Source: Clostridiales bacterium (GTDB lineage Bacteria; Bacillota; Clostridia; Oscillospirales; Oscillospiraceae). From it: a DNA stretch of 64,000 nt. The notes under the pieces were generated by a model. That model did not search any database and had not been told where the DNA came from. It saw only the letters and a list, made by a program, of their open reading frames with translations. Of the stretch, positions 8,604 to 16,665 are shown piece by piece. The stretch lies in NCBI GenBank assembly GCA_022786995.1, contig JALFUW010000047.1, positions 1-64,000 on the forward strand, read 5' to 3'. The position numbers and the translations under genes were made by a program. Position 1 is the first letter of the stretch; the number at the start of each line of letters is the position of its first letter.

Positions 8604-10433
8604 ATGGAATACAGCAAGCATACATCCTATTTTTTTATTCCGATCTGGATGGACGCCTCTGACAGCTTTCGTGATCTGATTGACGCCATTGACAGCAGCG
8701 AGCAATGGATGCTCAGGCACGATGAGATTCGCTATATGCTTAAATTTGTAGCGGATAAAATTGACAGCCGCAATGAAGAAAGGTGCCTGATTTTTCACTA
8801 CCTCCTGCGCTACGGCTGCCGGAAGACCTACGGTCTGCCAGGGGTTGATCAATGCTTTGAGACTGTGGGGGCTTTCCCCTTTCGGGAGAGCGGCCAGCCC
8901 ATCCGCTTTCAGGTGGTGGATTCCCACCTGTTCTGTTTCAGCACCCGTGTATGCATTCTGGCCTTTCAGGTGGTGTTCGATAACCAAACGCCAGCATGGG
9001 TCGCAGACGCGCTGTTCGCCCTGAAGCGGGCTTCCACCCCACTGAAGCTGTCCGGCCAGGAGGGCGGAACCGTCACTTCCATGTTGGACATTGCCCGTCA
9101 GATGATGTCCCAGTTCTCGCAGATCAGCGGTTTTTCTGTGTTTGGCTACGCCAATCCCAATACGGAGCGCTCCAACGTTCTGACCTATCTGGAGGTGGCA
9201 GATCATCCCTCCTATGAAAAGGAGCTGTTCCACCTGCGCAACTGCTACCATGTCGGAATCCCCTATGTCCCCAACGAAGAGTTGGACAAACAACAGACCT
9301 TTCAGGCATCTCAGGATGTTGTGTGGGGCACCTCTCCGGAGGCGGCAGTGTGTCTGGCCTGTCCCGACAGGGGAGACCGTGGGTTCACAGAGAATGTCTT
9401 TTTCGAGAATTTCAATTCTCAGTATCTGGTCATGTATATCCTTCTGCTGCATCAAAAATATGCACTGTATATGTTCCTGACCGAGCTGGGGGTGGGACGG
9501 TACAATACGCTGGAGACACTGGAGTCTTACCGCCAACGGCTCTATGAATTCAAAACAGATTTTGTATTTTCCTTTATCACGGAGGTTCCCCAATATCAGA
9601 ATTTGTACAGCAACATGATGCAGGCCTTTGCGCTGGAGCAACTGTACCAAGATGTGCAGGAGCCGCTGGTCTCTCTGGCGGAAATCCGACGGGAATCGGA
9701 AGATGAGAAACAAAAGCGCCGGGATGCCAGCGTCAACAGTGCATTGGGACTACTGTCTGTACTGGGCTTTTTCTCCATTCTGGTGGACGGTGTGGATTTC
9801 TTAGACTTTCTGCTGGGGGGGTGCCTGACAAAAACCAGTCTTACCACCACGCAGTTTACATTTGTCGGCCTGATTGCCCTGATTTTCCTTGTGGTATTTG
9901 TAAGACTGCTTCTTCCGCCGAAAGCGAGGCAAAAAAAGAAAACGCCCCGGAAGAGACCGCAGCGGCCTGCGGCGCCGGAGTCCCGGAATCTCTACGTCTA
10001 CACGGGCTGTTTCGTTTCTCAGGAAGAATTGCTGCGGGCGGCAGATGTGCCCAGCGCCGAACGGCTGGAGAATCTTATACCGCAGCCTCATGTCACCTTC
10101 CAGCACCGGCCAGGGGCGGTGGATACCTCCCTGTTCGGCAAATGCGTGGGAATTCGAGCGGTGGGCTATGGAAATGATGGAACGAACGAGGGGCTGCTGG
10201 TGGAATTGTCCTCTGAGGATCCGGTACTCCGCCGCATGATTGCGGATATCCCAACGCCCCATATTACGATTTCCGTCAGTGGGACCGGAAAGCCTGTCAA
10301 CACCCGGCACCTGACCTTCCAACCGATAAAGCCAGTGGAGCTAAAGGGCACATTCGGCGCCATGGCAAAGACTGCTACCGGTATGGAATGCTTTTTGAGT
10401 AACCCGGATGGAGAAATCGTGTGTCCTAAATGA
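8604..10433 (+). CDS. CorA-like membrane protein with C-terminal 2H phosphoesterase domain
   Basis: A 609-residue protein. Residues 1-370 are a soluble, mixed domain that ends in long charged helices. Two membrane helices follow at about 376-400 and 410-435, then a basic linker. The soluble head, helical stalk and two helices recall CorA, but there is no clear GMN motif. Residues 465-609 look like a 2H phosphoesterase: two H-x-T motifs, HVTF (His496, Thr498) and HITI (His553, Thr555), 57 residues apart, each preceded by Pro. 2H enzymes act on 2',3'-cyclic phosphate RNA ends, cyclic nucleotides or nucleotide-derived signals. RBS GAGGTGA. It is divergent from the kinase/AAA operon. The 2H call is from motifs alone. 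Confidence 0.65.
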   Translation: MEYSKHTSYFFIPIWMDASDSFRDLIDAIDSSEQWMLRHDEIRYMLKFVADKIDSRNEERCLIFHYLLRYGCRKTYGLPGVDQCFETVGAFPFRESGQPIRFQVVDSHLFCFSTRVCILAFQVVFDNQTPAWVADALFALKRASTPLKLSGQEGGTVTSMLDIARQMMSQFSQISGFSVFGYANPNTERSNVLTYLEVADHPSYEKELFHLRNCYHVGIPYVPNEELDKQQTFQASQDVVWGTSPEAAVCLACPDRGDRGFTENVFFENFNSQYLVMYILLLHQKYALYMFLTELGVGRYNTLETLESYRQRLYEFKTDFVFSFITEVPQYQNLYSNMMQAFALEQLYQDVQEPLVSLAEIRRESEDEKQKRRDASVNSALGLLSVLGFFSILVDGVDFLDFLLGGCLTKTSLTTTQFTFVGLIALIFLVVFVRLLLPPKARQKKKTPRKRPQRPAAPESRNLYVYTGCFVSQEELLRAADVPSAERLENLIPQPHVTFQHRPGAVDTSLFGKCVGIRAVGYGNDGTNEGLLVELSSEDPVLRRMIADIPTPHITISVSGTGKPVNTRHLTFQPIKPVELKGTFGAMAKTATGMECFLSNPDGEIVCPK

Positions 10434-10512
10434 ATATGTGCATTGCCTCCTGCCAGGTTTTCAGATGAGGGGGCAGTGCGCCACTCAGCCATCAGAAAGG
10501 AAGCAGTACACT

Positions 10513-10830
10513 GTGAAGATGCAACACAAAGTGGAGGAATGTCCACAATTGGGGATGCGTACTGAAGTTTATACCACCGATGCCATCCGTTATGAGGAGA
10601 TCTACGACACCGAAGCTGACAGGCAGGTCAGTGGAAAGGTTTATATGTATGATAAAATCCGAGTATGCACCGTCTTCAACCGGGAGAGCATTTTTCTGAC
10701 CATGCCGGTGGACTGGGTCATGAATCATAGGGATATGCTGGCACTGATTGACGATCTGCGAATGCTAGACGCATTCCTCTGTGAGATATTACCGAATCGA
10801 TACGGGGGCAATGACAGGAGGAAACCATAA
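10513..10830 (+). CDS. Small unknown protein downstream of the 2H membrane protein
   Basis: About 105 residues with no motif I recognise. It is rich in Asp, Arg and Met, has no membrane helix and looks like a compact beta/alpha domain (VSGKVYMYDKIRVCTVF, then a helix near the end). The GTG at 10513 is chosen because AGAAAGG (10494-10500) lies 12 bases upstream; ATG at 10519 is the alternative. The same frame is open back to 10408, but that start lacks a ribosome site and overlaps the 2H gene. It follows the 2H gene by 79 bases and is probably co-transcribed. It could be a partner or regulator of the system. Confidence 0.55.
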   Translation: MKMQHKVEECPQLGMRTEVYTTDAIRYEEIYDTEADRQVSGKVYMYDKIRVCTVFNRESIFLTMPVDWVMNHRDMLALIDDLRMLDAFLCEILPNRYGGNDRRKP

Positions 10831-10833
10831 AAC

Positions 10834-11670
10834 ATGTCATCCACCACTAATTATATTACTCCCTTCCGGGCGATAATGAACGATATGTACGCCAAGGATA
10901 TATCCAAGAAGAGAAAACTGGGTCGTGGCAGAGGGAACCCATGAGCCACTGGTAGACGCCGAAACCTTCCGCAAGGAGCGCCTTCTGTTGGAAAGCCGCA
11001 AGCACACCCGGAGCAGGACATACGACTTCTTACTGAAGGGGTTGATTTTCTGCCATGAGTGCGGCTATCCTCTGGCAACACTGAACCGCAAAAACGCCGT
11101 CGGAGAAGAACGGTTGTTCTTCGTCTGCCTCACCTATCAGAGGTTTACAAAAACCGGTGTCTGCACCTGCCACTCCATTAAAGAGTAGACCGTCACCGAG
11201 GCTGTTCTGGCAAAAGTTCGGGAAGTCTGTCAGGCGTACCTGCGCGCTGACACGCTGCAGCCTATGGCGCAGAAAGCCGTGGAAGCAGCCAGAGTCGCGG
11301 GCAGCACCGAAGGTGAGATTCAGATCTTGCAGGACAGAATCGAGTCCATGACCGCCAACCTGGATCGGATGTACATGGATAGGCTCTCCGGGATCCTGAG
11401 TGAGGATGACTTTCAGCGGATCTGTCTCAAAATGAAATCCGACAGAGCCAAGCTGGAGGATCAGCTCCGGGAACTTAAAAAAAGAATCCCCCGCCACAGC
11501 GGAGGATGAAGCAAAGGGGCTGGTTCAGCGCTTCCTGGGCAGCGCCTGTGCCAGCCGGGAGCTGCTGGTCAGCCTGATTGAGAGAATCGAACTCAGCGAA
11601 GACAAACAAGCTCTATATTAAACTTCGCCTCAAACAGCTGAATTCAGCACAGTTTGAAGCGATTTCCTAA
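10834..11670 (+). pseudogene. Decayed large serine recombinase
   Basis: Pieces of one serine recombinase remain in order. A stub reading PFRAIMNDMYAKDISKK (from the end of the resolvase core) is joined out of frame near 10920 to a recombinase domain and zinc ribbon (CHECGYPL...C...C). An in-frame TAG stands at 11186-11188. A coiled coil follows, a frameshift occurs near 11490, and the C-terminal SRELLVSLIERIEL region is shifted again near 11612. The catalytic N-terminus is missing. Several separate lesions mean the gene is long dead. It marks a past integrative element at the right border of the kinase/AAA locus. Confidence 0.8.
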
Positions 11671-12111
11671 CGGTCAATCGTTTACAATAGCCTAGGCGGG
11701 ATACATTAGGATAATAGAAATGTTAAACCATAGGTGCCCTACCAACTTCACGGTCATTGTGAAAAAGTAGACGTCACTTAGAAAAACTTGAATTACAGAT
11801 TTTCAAAAAAGTAAGTAGGGTGTTATCAGTAAAGATTAGTGAAGTTAAGCAGCTAAAGAATACAACCCAAAGTCGAAACAAGATATACTCCTTTGGATTG
11901 CAGTTACAATATGTCTCATCAATTTCGCATTGGAAGCATAATTTCAGTGGCAACGTGGGGAAACCCAACCTTTCATTATCAGCTTTTCGTCTAATAGGAG
12001 ATGCACTAACGCAAATCAGTGTACATTTCCCTATGCAAAAGATAACAGGCTGTGTTAGAAAAGTGTTAGAAAGCAAAATCCCACTCCGAGAAAATCCAAC
12101 TTATTGCATAG
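11671..12111. other. AT-rich stretch without a convincing gene
   Basis: About 440 bases that are clearly richer in A and T than the surrounding GC-rich sequence. Short open frames exist on both strands (about 11820-12230 + and 11774-12076 -), but they lack ribosome sites, run into the tRNA or have no recognisable domain. The base composition and position between a dead recombinase and a tRNA fit the remains of an imported element. Confidence 0.5.
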
Positions 12112-12112
12112 T

Positions 12113-12142
12113 AAAACCCCCAAAACCGGACGGTTTCGGGGG
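12113..12142 (-). terminator. Intrinsic terminator of tRNA-fMet
   Basis: On the minus strand a stem of CCCCCgAAACCG against CGGTTTtGGGGG with a 2-base loop is followed by TTTT. It starts 7 bases after the CCA end of the tRNA. Confidence 0.8.
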
Positions 12143-12148
12143 TAATTC

Positions 12149-12224
12149 TGGTTGCGGAGGCAGGACTCGAACCTACGACCTCCGGGTTATGAGCCCGACG
12201 AGCTTCCAACTGCTCTACTCCGCG
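12149..12224 (-). tRNA. Initiator tRNA-fMet (anticodon CAT)
   Basis: A 76-base cloverleaf on the minus strand with encoded CCA (12149-12151). The anticodon loop is CTCATAA. Two hallmarks mark it as the initiator: the C1-A72 mismatch at the end of the acceptor stem (CGCGGAG against CTCCGCA) and the GGG/CCC pairs of the anticodon stem. It has its own promoter and terminator. Confidence 0.92.
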
Positions 12225-12254
12225 ATATGAACGCGCTCCTTAGAGTGCTTGGAC

Positions 12255-12283
12255 AGTATAACACAGATAGATGGATTTGTCAA
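12255..12283 (-). promoter_or_regulatory. Promoter of tRNA-fMet
   Basis: On the minus strand TTGACA (12278-12283), 17-base spacer, TATACT (12255-12260), about 30 bases upstream of the mature tRNA end. Near-consensus, as expected for a stable RNA gene. Confidence 0.8.
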
Positions 12284-12303
12284 CACTTTTTTCTCCGTCC
12301 CGC

Positions 12304-12349
12304 GAAAAACTGCCGGCGGAGCCTTCTTTGGAAGTCGCTCCGCCGGTAT
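12304..12349 (-). terminator. Terminator after the MFS gene
   Basis: On the minus strand a 10-bp stem CCGGCGGAGC/GCTCCGCCGG, with a smaller hairpin in its loop, is followed by CAGTTTTTCG. It lies 25 bases past the stop of the MFS transporter. Confidence 0.7.
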
Positions 12350-12372
12350 TAGAGGTTATGATGCGGATAAAC

Positions 12373-13554
12373 TCAACCCTTCTGATTCGTCCGTATCAGC
12401 ACCAGCACGCAGATCACCAGCACCAGCGGGAAGATGCTGCCCGCCAGCATGCCTTTCTGCAGATTGTCGCCGCAGGCCTGAGTCACCACGCCCGCCAGAC
12501 TGGGGCCAAAGGCGCCGCCCAGATCCCCTGCCATGGCAAGCAGTGCGAACATGGCTGTGCCGCCGCGGGGCATCCGTTTGGAGGAAACGCTGATGGTTCC
12601 GGGCCACATGATGCCCACGGAAAAGCCGCAGACGATGCAGCCGATGAGGCCCACAACAGGAATTGCCGACAGGGACGCCATCAGGTAGCACGCAAGGCAC
12701 AGCAGGCCGGAGCCCAGCATAAATCCCGTCAATTCAATACGATCACCGTACTTGCCGTAGAGCACCCGGCTGATGCCCATGGACACGGCGAACAGACAGG
12801 GGCCCATCAGGTCGCCCATGGTCTTGCTCAGACCGATGGCGGACTCGGCGTAGGCCGAGGCCCACTGGGCCATGGTCAGCTCAGACGCACCGGCGCATAC
12901 CATCAGCACGATGGCAAGCCAGAACATTGGAACCCGCAGTAGGCCCCGGATGCCCATGCCCATCCCCTCCTCCACCAGCGTCTCGATGGGGCAGGTGGCA
13001 AAGTTGTAGGTATTGTAAAGCGGAATCAGCGCCCACAGCAGCGCCAGCCACTTCCAGCTGTCGATGCCGAAGACCGCGAAGAAAACCGTCGAAATCAGCA
13101 CCACACCCACGCAGCCCCAGCAGTAGAAGGAGTGCAGCAGGCTCATCACCGCTTCCTTGTGCTCGAAGGGACAGGCTTCCACAATGGGGCTGCCCAGCAC
13201 CTCCAGCAGACCGCTGCCGATGGCGTAGATCACCACGCTGGTGAGAATCCCCGCGAAGGGCGTGGGAAACAGCTCCGGCAGAAAGGCCAATCCCGCCAGG
13301 CCTGCCGAAAAACACAGAGAAGATGCCACCACACTGGCCCGGTAGCCGATCTTGTCCACAAACTTGGCGCACAGTATATCAATCACCAGCTGGGTAAAAA
13401 AGAATGCCGTGGAGATCAGGGAGATCTGCCCCAAGGGAATGCCGTAATCGTGATGGAATTTCAGAAACAGCAGGGGCGCGAAATTCGCCGCAATGGCCTG
13501 GGTCACAAAGCCCAGATAGCAGGCAAGCAGCGTTTTGCGATACTGATTGACCAT
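12373..13554 (-). CDS. Major facilitator superfamily (MFS) transporter
   Basis: A 393-residue inner-membrane protein with about twelve hydrophobic segments. The first reads LLACYLGFVTQAIAANFAP, and the loop between helices 2 and 3 has the MFS-like motif KFVDKIGYRA. The overall pattern resembles the FucP/sugar-permease branch, but the substrate cannot be told. The ATG at 13554 is preferred because AAAGGG lies just upstream; a longer in-frame start at 13590 would add only charged residues. It follows the EamA transporter gene by 48 bases on the same strand. Confidence 0.85.
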   Translation of the reverse strand: MVNQYRKTLLACYLGFVTQAIAANFAPLLFLKFHHDYGIPLGQISLISTAFFFTQLVIDILCAKFVDKIGYRASVVASSLCFSAGLAGLAFLPELFPTPFAGILTSVVIYAIGSGLLEVLGSPIVEACPFEHKEAVMSLLHSFYCWGCVGVVLISTVFFAVFGIDSWKWLALLWALIPLYNTYNFATCPIETLVEEGMGMGIRGLLRVPMFWLAIVLMVCAGASELTMAQWASAYAESAIGLSKTMGDLMGPCLFAVSMGISRVLYGKYGDRIELTGFMLGSGLLCLACYLMASLSAIPVVGLIGCIVCGFSVGIMWPGTISVSSKRMPRGGTAMFALLAMAGDLGGAFGPSLAGVVTQACGDNLQKGMLAGSIFPLVLVICVLVLIRTNQKG

Positions 13555-13602
13555 GTGGATATCCCTTTCTCTTTGTCTTCTGTGCTTCATGATACGGTAT
13601 TA

Positions 13603-14502
13603 TCACTCAGCGATCCGGCTGGGTTTCTTTTTGAAATCCGGCGCAAGAAAATAAACGCTCAATCCGCCGATGATGGTCACGATGCCCAGAAGCTGCCGGG
13701 CGGAAATGGACTCGTGGAGGAACAGGTACGCCAAAATGCAGGTGCCGATGGGTTCTCCCAGAATGCTCATAGTCACGGCGGAGGCAGGCAATTGTTTCAA
13801 AAGCAGATTGAATACGAACTGTCCGCCCACGGTGGCGATCAGGGCGATGCCCACGAAGGCCAGCCAAGACTCACCGGAATAGCCCACCAGCGGCTCTCCC
13901 CGCACCAGCGTGTACGCAAGCAGCACCACCGTGCTGGCGAAGTAGGCCAGCACCGAATAGGTCAGGGCGGACACTTCCTTGCGGATGGTCTGTCCCAGAA
14001 AGTAGTACCCGGAAATCACACCCGCCGCCACAAAGGCCAGTATGTCCCCCAGCAGGCTCAGGCCGCTGATCTGAAAGTCCCCGAAGCCGATGATCGCGCT
14101 GCCCAGCAACGCGATGCCGCAGCCCACCAGCGCGGCGGGCCGGAACCGGGATTTGAGAAGCACCCGCTCCAACACGATGGAAAACAGAGGCTGCAAACTC
14201 ACGATCACTGTGGAACTGGCAATGGAGGTATAGTCCAGGGATTCAAACCACAGCAGATAGTGCAGGGCCAGAAACGCCCCCGCCGCCGCGATTTCCAGCC
14301 ACTGGCTCCGGCGCAGGGCTTTCACCTCTGCCCGGCAGGATTTGCTCAGCAGGAAAAAGGGCAGCAGCACCACCGCCGTAATACCAAGGCGGTAAAACGC
14401 CGTAACCCCGGAGGGCGCACCGGCAAGGCGCACCCAGATGGCTGAAGTGGAAAGGGCGAACACACCGCCAAAGAGAATCAGATAGGTCTTAATGTTGTTC
14501 AT
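13603..14502 (-). CDS. EamA/DMT-family transporter
   Basis: A 299-residue protein with ten predicted helices in two EamA repeats. The first repeat starts TYLILFGGVFALSTSAIWVR; the second starts near LLGDILAFVAAGVISGYYF and includes EPIGTCILAYLFLHE, a typical EamA signature. Such proteins export or import small metabolites such as amino acids. No specific substrate is evident. GAGG lies 8 bases before the ATG, and a likely promoter (TTGCAA-17-TAGAGT) precedes it. The C-terminus is short, polar and basic. Confidence 0.85.
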   Translation of the reverse strand: MNNIKTYLILFGGVFALSTSAIWVRLAGAPSGVTAFYRLGITAVVLLPFFLLSKSCRAEVKALRRSQWLEIAAAGAFLALHYLLWFESLDYTSIASSTVIVSLQPLFSIVLERVLLKSRFRPAALVGCGIALLGSAIIGFGDFQISGLSLLGDILAFVAAGVISGYYFLGQTIRKEVSALTYSVLAYFASTVVLLAYTLVRGEPLVGYSGESWLAFVGIALIATVGGQFVFNLLLKQLPASAVTMSILGEPIGTCILAYLFLHESISARQLLGIVTIIGGLSVYFLAPDFKKKPSRIAE

Positions 14503-14565
14503 CTGTCTACCTCGACCGAAAGAGCTGCTTTACTCTACCACATTTTTCACCCTTTTGCAACCTGC

Positions 14566-15501
14566 TCAGTGAAAGGAAGAAAACATCAGTTTTCCCCCAG
14601 GCGTCAGGTCTTCCCAGCTCCAGCCGCTGAGGCCGCGGCAGTCCTGCCGGAAGCTGTCGTGGTCTCCCCCGGAATTGGAAAGCGCCCAGCCGCACCAGCT
14701 GATGCCGCTGCCGTTCAGGAAGTCCACAAACCGCCGGGCGTTCGTTAACGCCTCCCCTTCCCCATTGATTCCCCATTCCGTAACGAACACCGGAAATTTC
14801 GTCTCCACCGCCTTTTCCAGCCAGTAGGTTGACGGCGGTTCTTCGCCAATGTATTTATGGAAGCTGTACATCACATTCGGAAAAGGCAGGGGCGCGGCCA
14901 TGGCTTCCCTAATTCGGGTGGAATAGTGGGGCGTGCCCACCAGCACCACCGCCTGCGGCGCGTTTTGCCGGATCGCCGGAATCACCAGGGCAGCATAGTC
15001 CGTGATGTCCTGCCATGTGGTCTCGCCGTTGGGTTCGTTGCAGATCTCGTAGAGAAGATTCGGTGTGTCCCCGTAATGCGCGGAGATTTCCGAAAAGAAG
15101 GCGATGGCCTCCTCCATGTGTGCCAGAGGATTGCCGTCGCTTAAAATATGCCAGTCCACGATAACATACAGGCCCTCGGCAATGGCGTTCTCGATGCCGA
15201 TATACACGAAATCCAGATTGTATGGCTCCGCCAGGAAGCCAGACGAATGCTCCGTGTACATGGCCAGCCGGATGACGTTGGCTCCGTATCCTCGCAGGGT
15301 TTTCATGGCCCCGGCGTTCAGATACCGGGGATACCAGCCGAGGCCGTGGGTGCTCATGCCCCGCAGAGCCACCGGCCGCTCCCGTTCATTCACCAGAACC
15401 CCTCCGCTGACCCGCAGGGGCGATACGCTCCTATCCGGCTGCTTCCAGAGCCAGAGTGCCAGCAGCGCTGCCGCCAGCGCCAAAACCGCCAGCCTACGCA
15501 T
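14566..15501 (-). CDS. Secreted or membrane-tethered GH5 endoglucanase (CcsZ-like)
   Basis: A 311-residue GH5 hydrolase. An N-terminal hydrophobic segment (RRLAVLALAAALLALWLW) is a signal anchor. The catalytic acid Glu156 is in CNEPNG and the nucleophile Glu242 in VTEWG, with conserved GANVIRLAMY and DWH motifs. Such enzymes cut beta-1,4-glucan. The ATG at 15501 overlaps the end of the DHHW gene by 8 bases; a longer frame from 15564 reads back into that gene and is rejected. As last gene of a cellulose-synthase operon it matches the CcsZ role described in clostridia: trimming the nascent polymer. Confidence 0.88.
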   Translation of the reverse strand: MRRLAVLALAAALLALWLWKQPDRSVSPLRVSGGVLVNERERPVALRGMSTHGLGWYPRYLNAGAMKTLRGYGANVIRLAMYTEHSSGFLAEPYNLDFVYIGIENAIAEGLYVIVDWHILSDGNPLAHMEEAIAFFSEISAHYGDTPNLLYEICNEPNGETTWQDITDYAALVIPAIRQNAPQAVVLVGTPHYSTRIREAMAAPLPFPNVMYSFHKYIGEEPPSTYWLEKAVETKFPVFVTEWGINGEGEALTNARRFVDFLNGSGISWCGWALSNSGGDHDSFRQDCRGLSGWSWEDLTPGGKLMFSSFH

Positions 15502-16657
15502 AGTCCAGATCCTCAAACAGCCGGCAGTTCCTGAGCGCGAGGTTTTCCGGGTACAGGCAGGCAATCACATAGTCATATTGGTTTTCCTGAATCATTGTCA
15601 GCGCGTTTTTCCGCTGGCTGCCCAGATTGTACACCATGTCCAACCGGCTCACATTCTGGGCAAGAAAGCAGCCCAGGGGCGTGGCATAGGAATCGCACAG
15701 CAGCAGGACACGCAAACCATCAGGATTTTCCAGATTCTCAATCCGGGCCAGGTCGTGAAGCCCGTGGAGGAAGCACAGGTCGTAGCTGCTTTCGCCGTAG
15801 AGATTCTCCCGGACGGTCTTGCCGAACCCCTCATTGGTCAGCCCGCTGCGAAAACCGCCGGTGTATTCCTTTACCCCGCCGTAGCCTTCCGTCCGCAGGG
15901 TAAAGCTGCCGTTTCTCCGCGGGTAGTACACCGAAAACGGTTCCGGCCCGCCGCTGTAGAGCAGCCCCGCCCTCCGGCCCTGACTGCCGAACAGGATGTC
16001 CGTCTCGACGGTGTAGCTTCCCGGCTTCCGGGTTTCGTCGCCCCGGTACAGGGACGCGCTCTGCAGTTCCTCCAGCCATGAAAGGATTCGGCAGTATCCA
16101 TAGAACGCGGCGGGGGTGGTCCAGTGGTGGTCGGTTTTATAGAAGCTTCCCTCGTAGCCGAGACCACTTTCCTCCGGCAGGCCTGTCAAGTCCAGACAGG
16201 GTACACCGTAATAACGCAGCCACGCCAGCAGGGTATCCGCTTCCGGCAGATAGCTGTTGTAGGGAATCCCCGGATACCGGGCAGCCTCCGGGGCAACCTT
16301 CATGGGCGTGATAATCACCCCGGTTTTCGTTCCGAATTCCCCGCAGAAATCGGAAAGTCGGCGGTAATTGATGGCGATTTTCCGCTGATCCTCCCCAAAG
16401 CTCACATAAAAATTGCCGGTGTGCAGGTAGCCCAGCCGGTCTTTCACCAGGTCAAAGCTGTTCAACTCCCGCTTGCCCATGGCCTTCTGGAGCAGACCGT
16501 AGGCTTCAATCATGGGGTATTTCAGAAGCACATTGTCTTTTGTGAACGTCTCCGGGTCAAGCAGGGCTTTTCCGAAGTTGCAGGCAGCAAACACGAGCCA
16601 TGCCGCCAGCAGCAGGAGCCCAGCAATTTTCGTTTCCCGTTTCAGAACCATATCCAT
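15494..16657 (-). CDS. DHHW-family protein, AlgJ/AlgX-like O-acetyltransferase partner (CcsI-like)
   Basis: A 387-residue protein with one N-terminal membrane anchor (IAGLLLLAAWLVFAACNF) and an extracellular SGNH-like domain. The family motif is visible as TDHHWTTPAAFYGY, the Asp-His-His pair thought to serve in acyl transfer, and LLLCDSYATPLGCF supplies the nucleophilic Ser region. It lies 8 bases after the MBOAT gene with an AGGA site. MBOAT and AlgJ-type proteins act together to pass acetyl groups from the cytoplasm to an outer polysaccharide, here presumably the beta-glucan made by the operon. Confidence 0.85.
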   Translation of the reverse strand: MDMVLKRETKIAGLLLLAAWLVFAACNFGKALLDPETFTKDNVLLKYPMIEAYGLLQKAMGKRELNSFDLVKDRLGYLHTGNFYVSFGEDQRKIAINYRRLSDFCGEFGTKTGVIITPMKVAPEAARYPGIPYNSYLPEADTLLAWLRYYGVPCLDLTGLPEESGLGYEGSFYKTDHHWTTPAAFYGYCRILSWLEELQSASLYRGDETRKPGSYTVETDILFGSQGRRAGLLYSGGPEPFSVYYPRRNGSFTLRTEGYGGVKEYTGGFRSGLTNEGFGKTVRENLYGESSYDLCFLHGLHDLARIENLENPDGLRVLLLCDSYATPLGCFLAQNVSRLDMVYNLGSQRKNALTMIQENQYDYVIACLYPENLALRNCRLFEDLDYA

Positions 16658-16665
16658 AGAATTCC

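Noticed and set aside
8352-9713. Long open frame antisense to the 2H membrane protein gene
   Set aside because: No ribosome site; the + strand protein has domain motifs and its own promoter. GC-rich sequence often leaves the opposite strand open.
10925-11509. Two separate intact genes in the recombinase region
   Set aside because: They are in the same frame, split by a TAG, and continue one recombinase domain order with further shifts, so a single pseudogene is the better reading.
11820-12230. 136-codon open frame in the AT-rich strip
   Set aside because: It runs through the terminator and most of the tRNA and has no ribosome site or recognisable domain.
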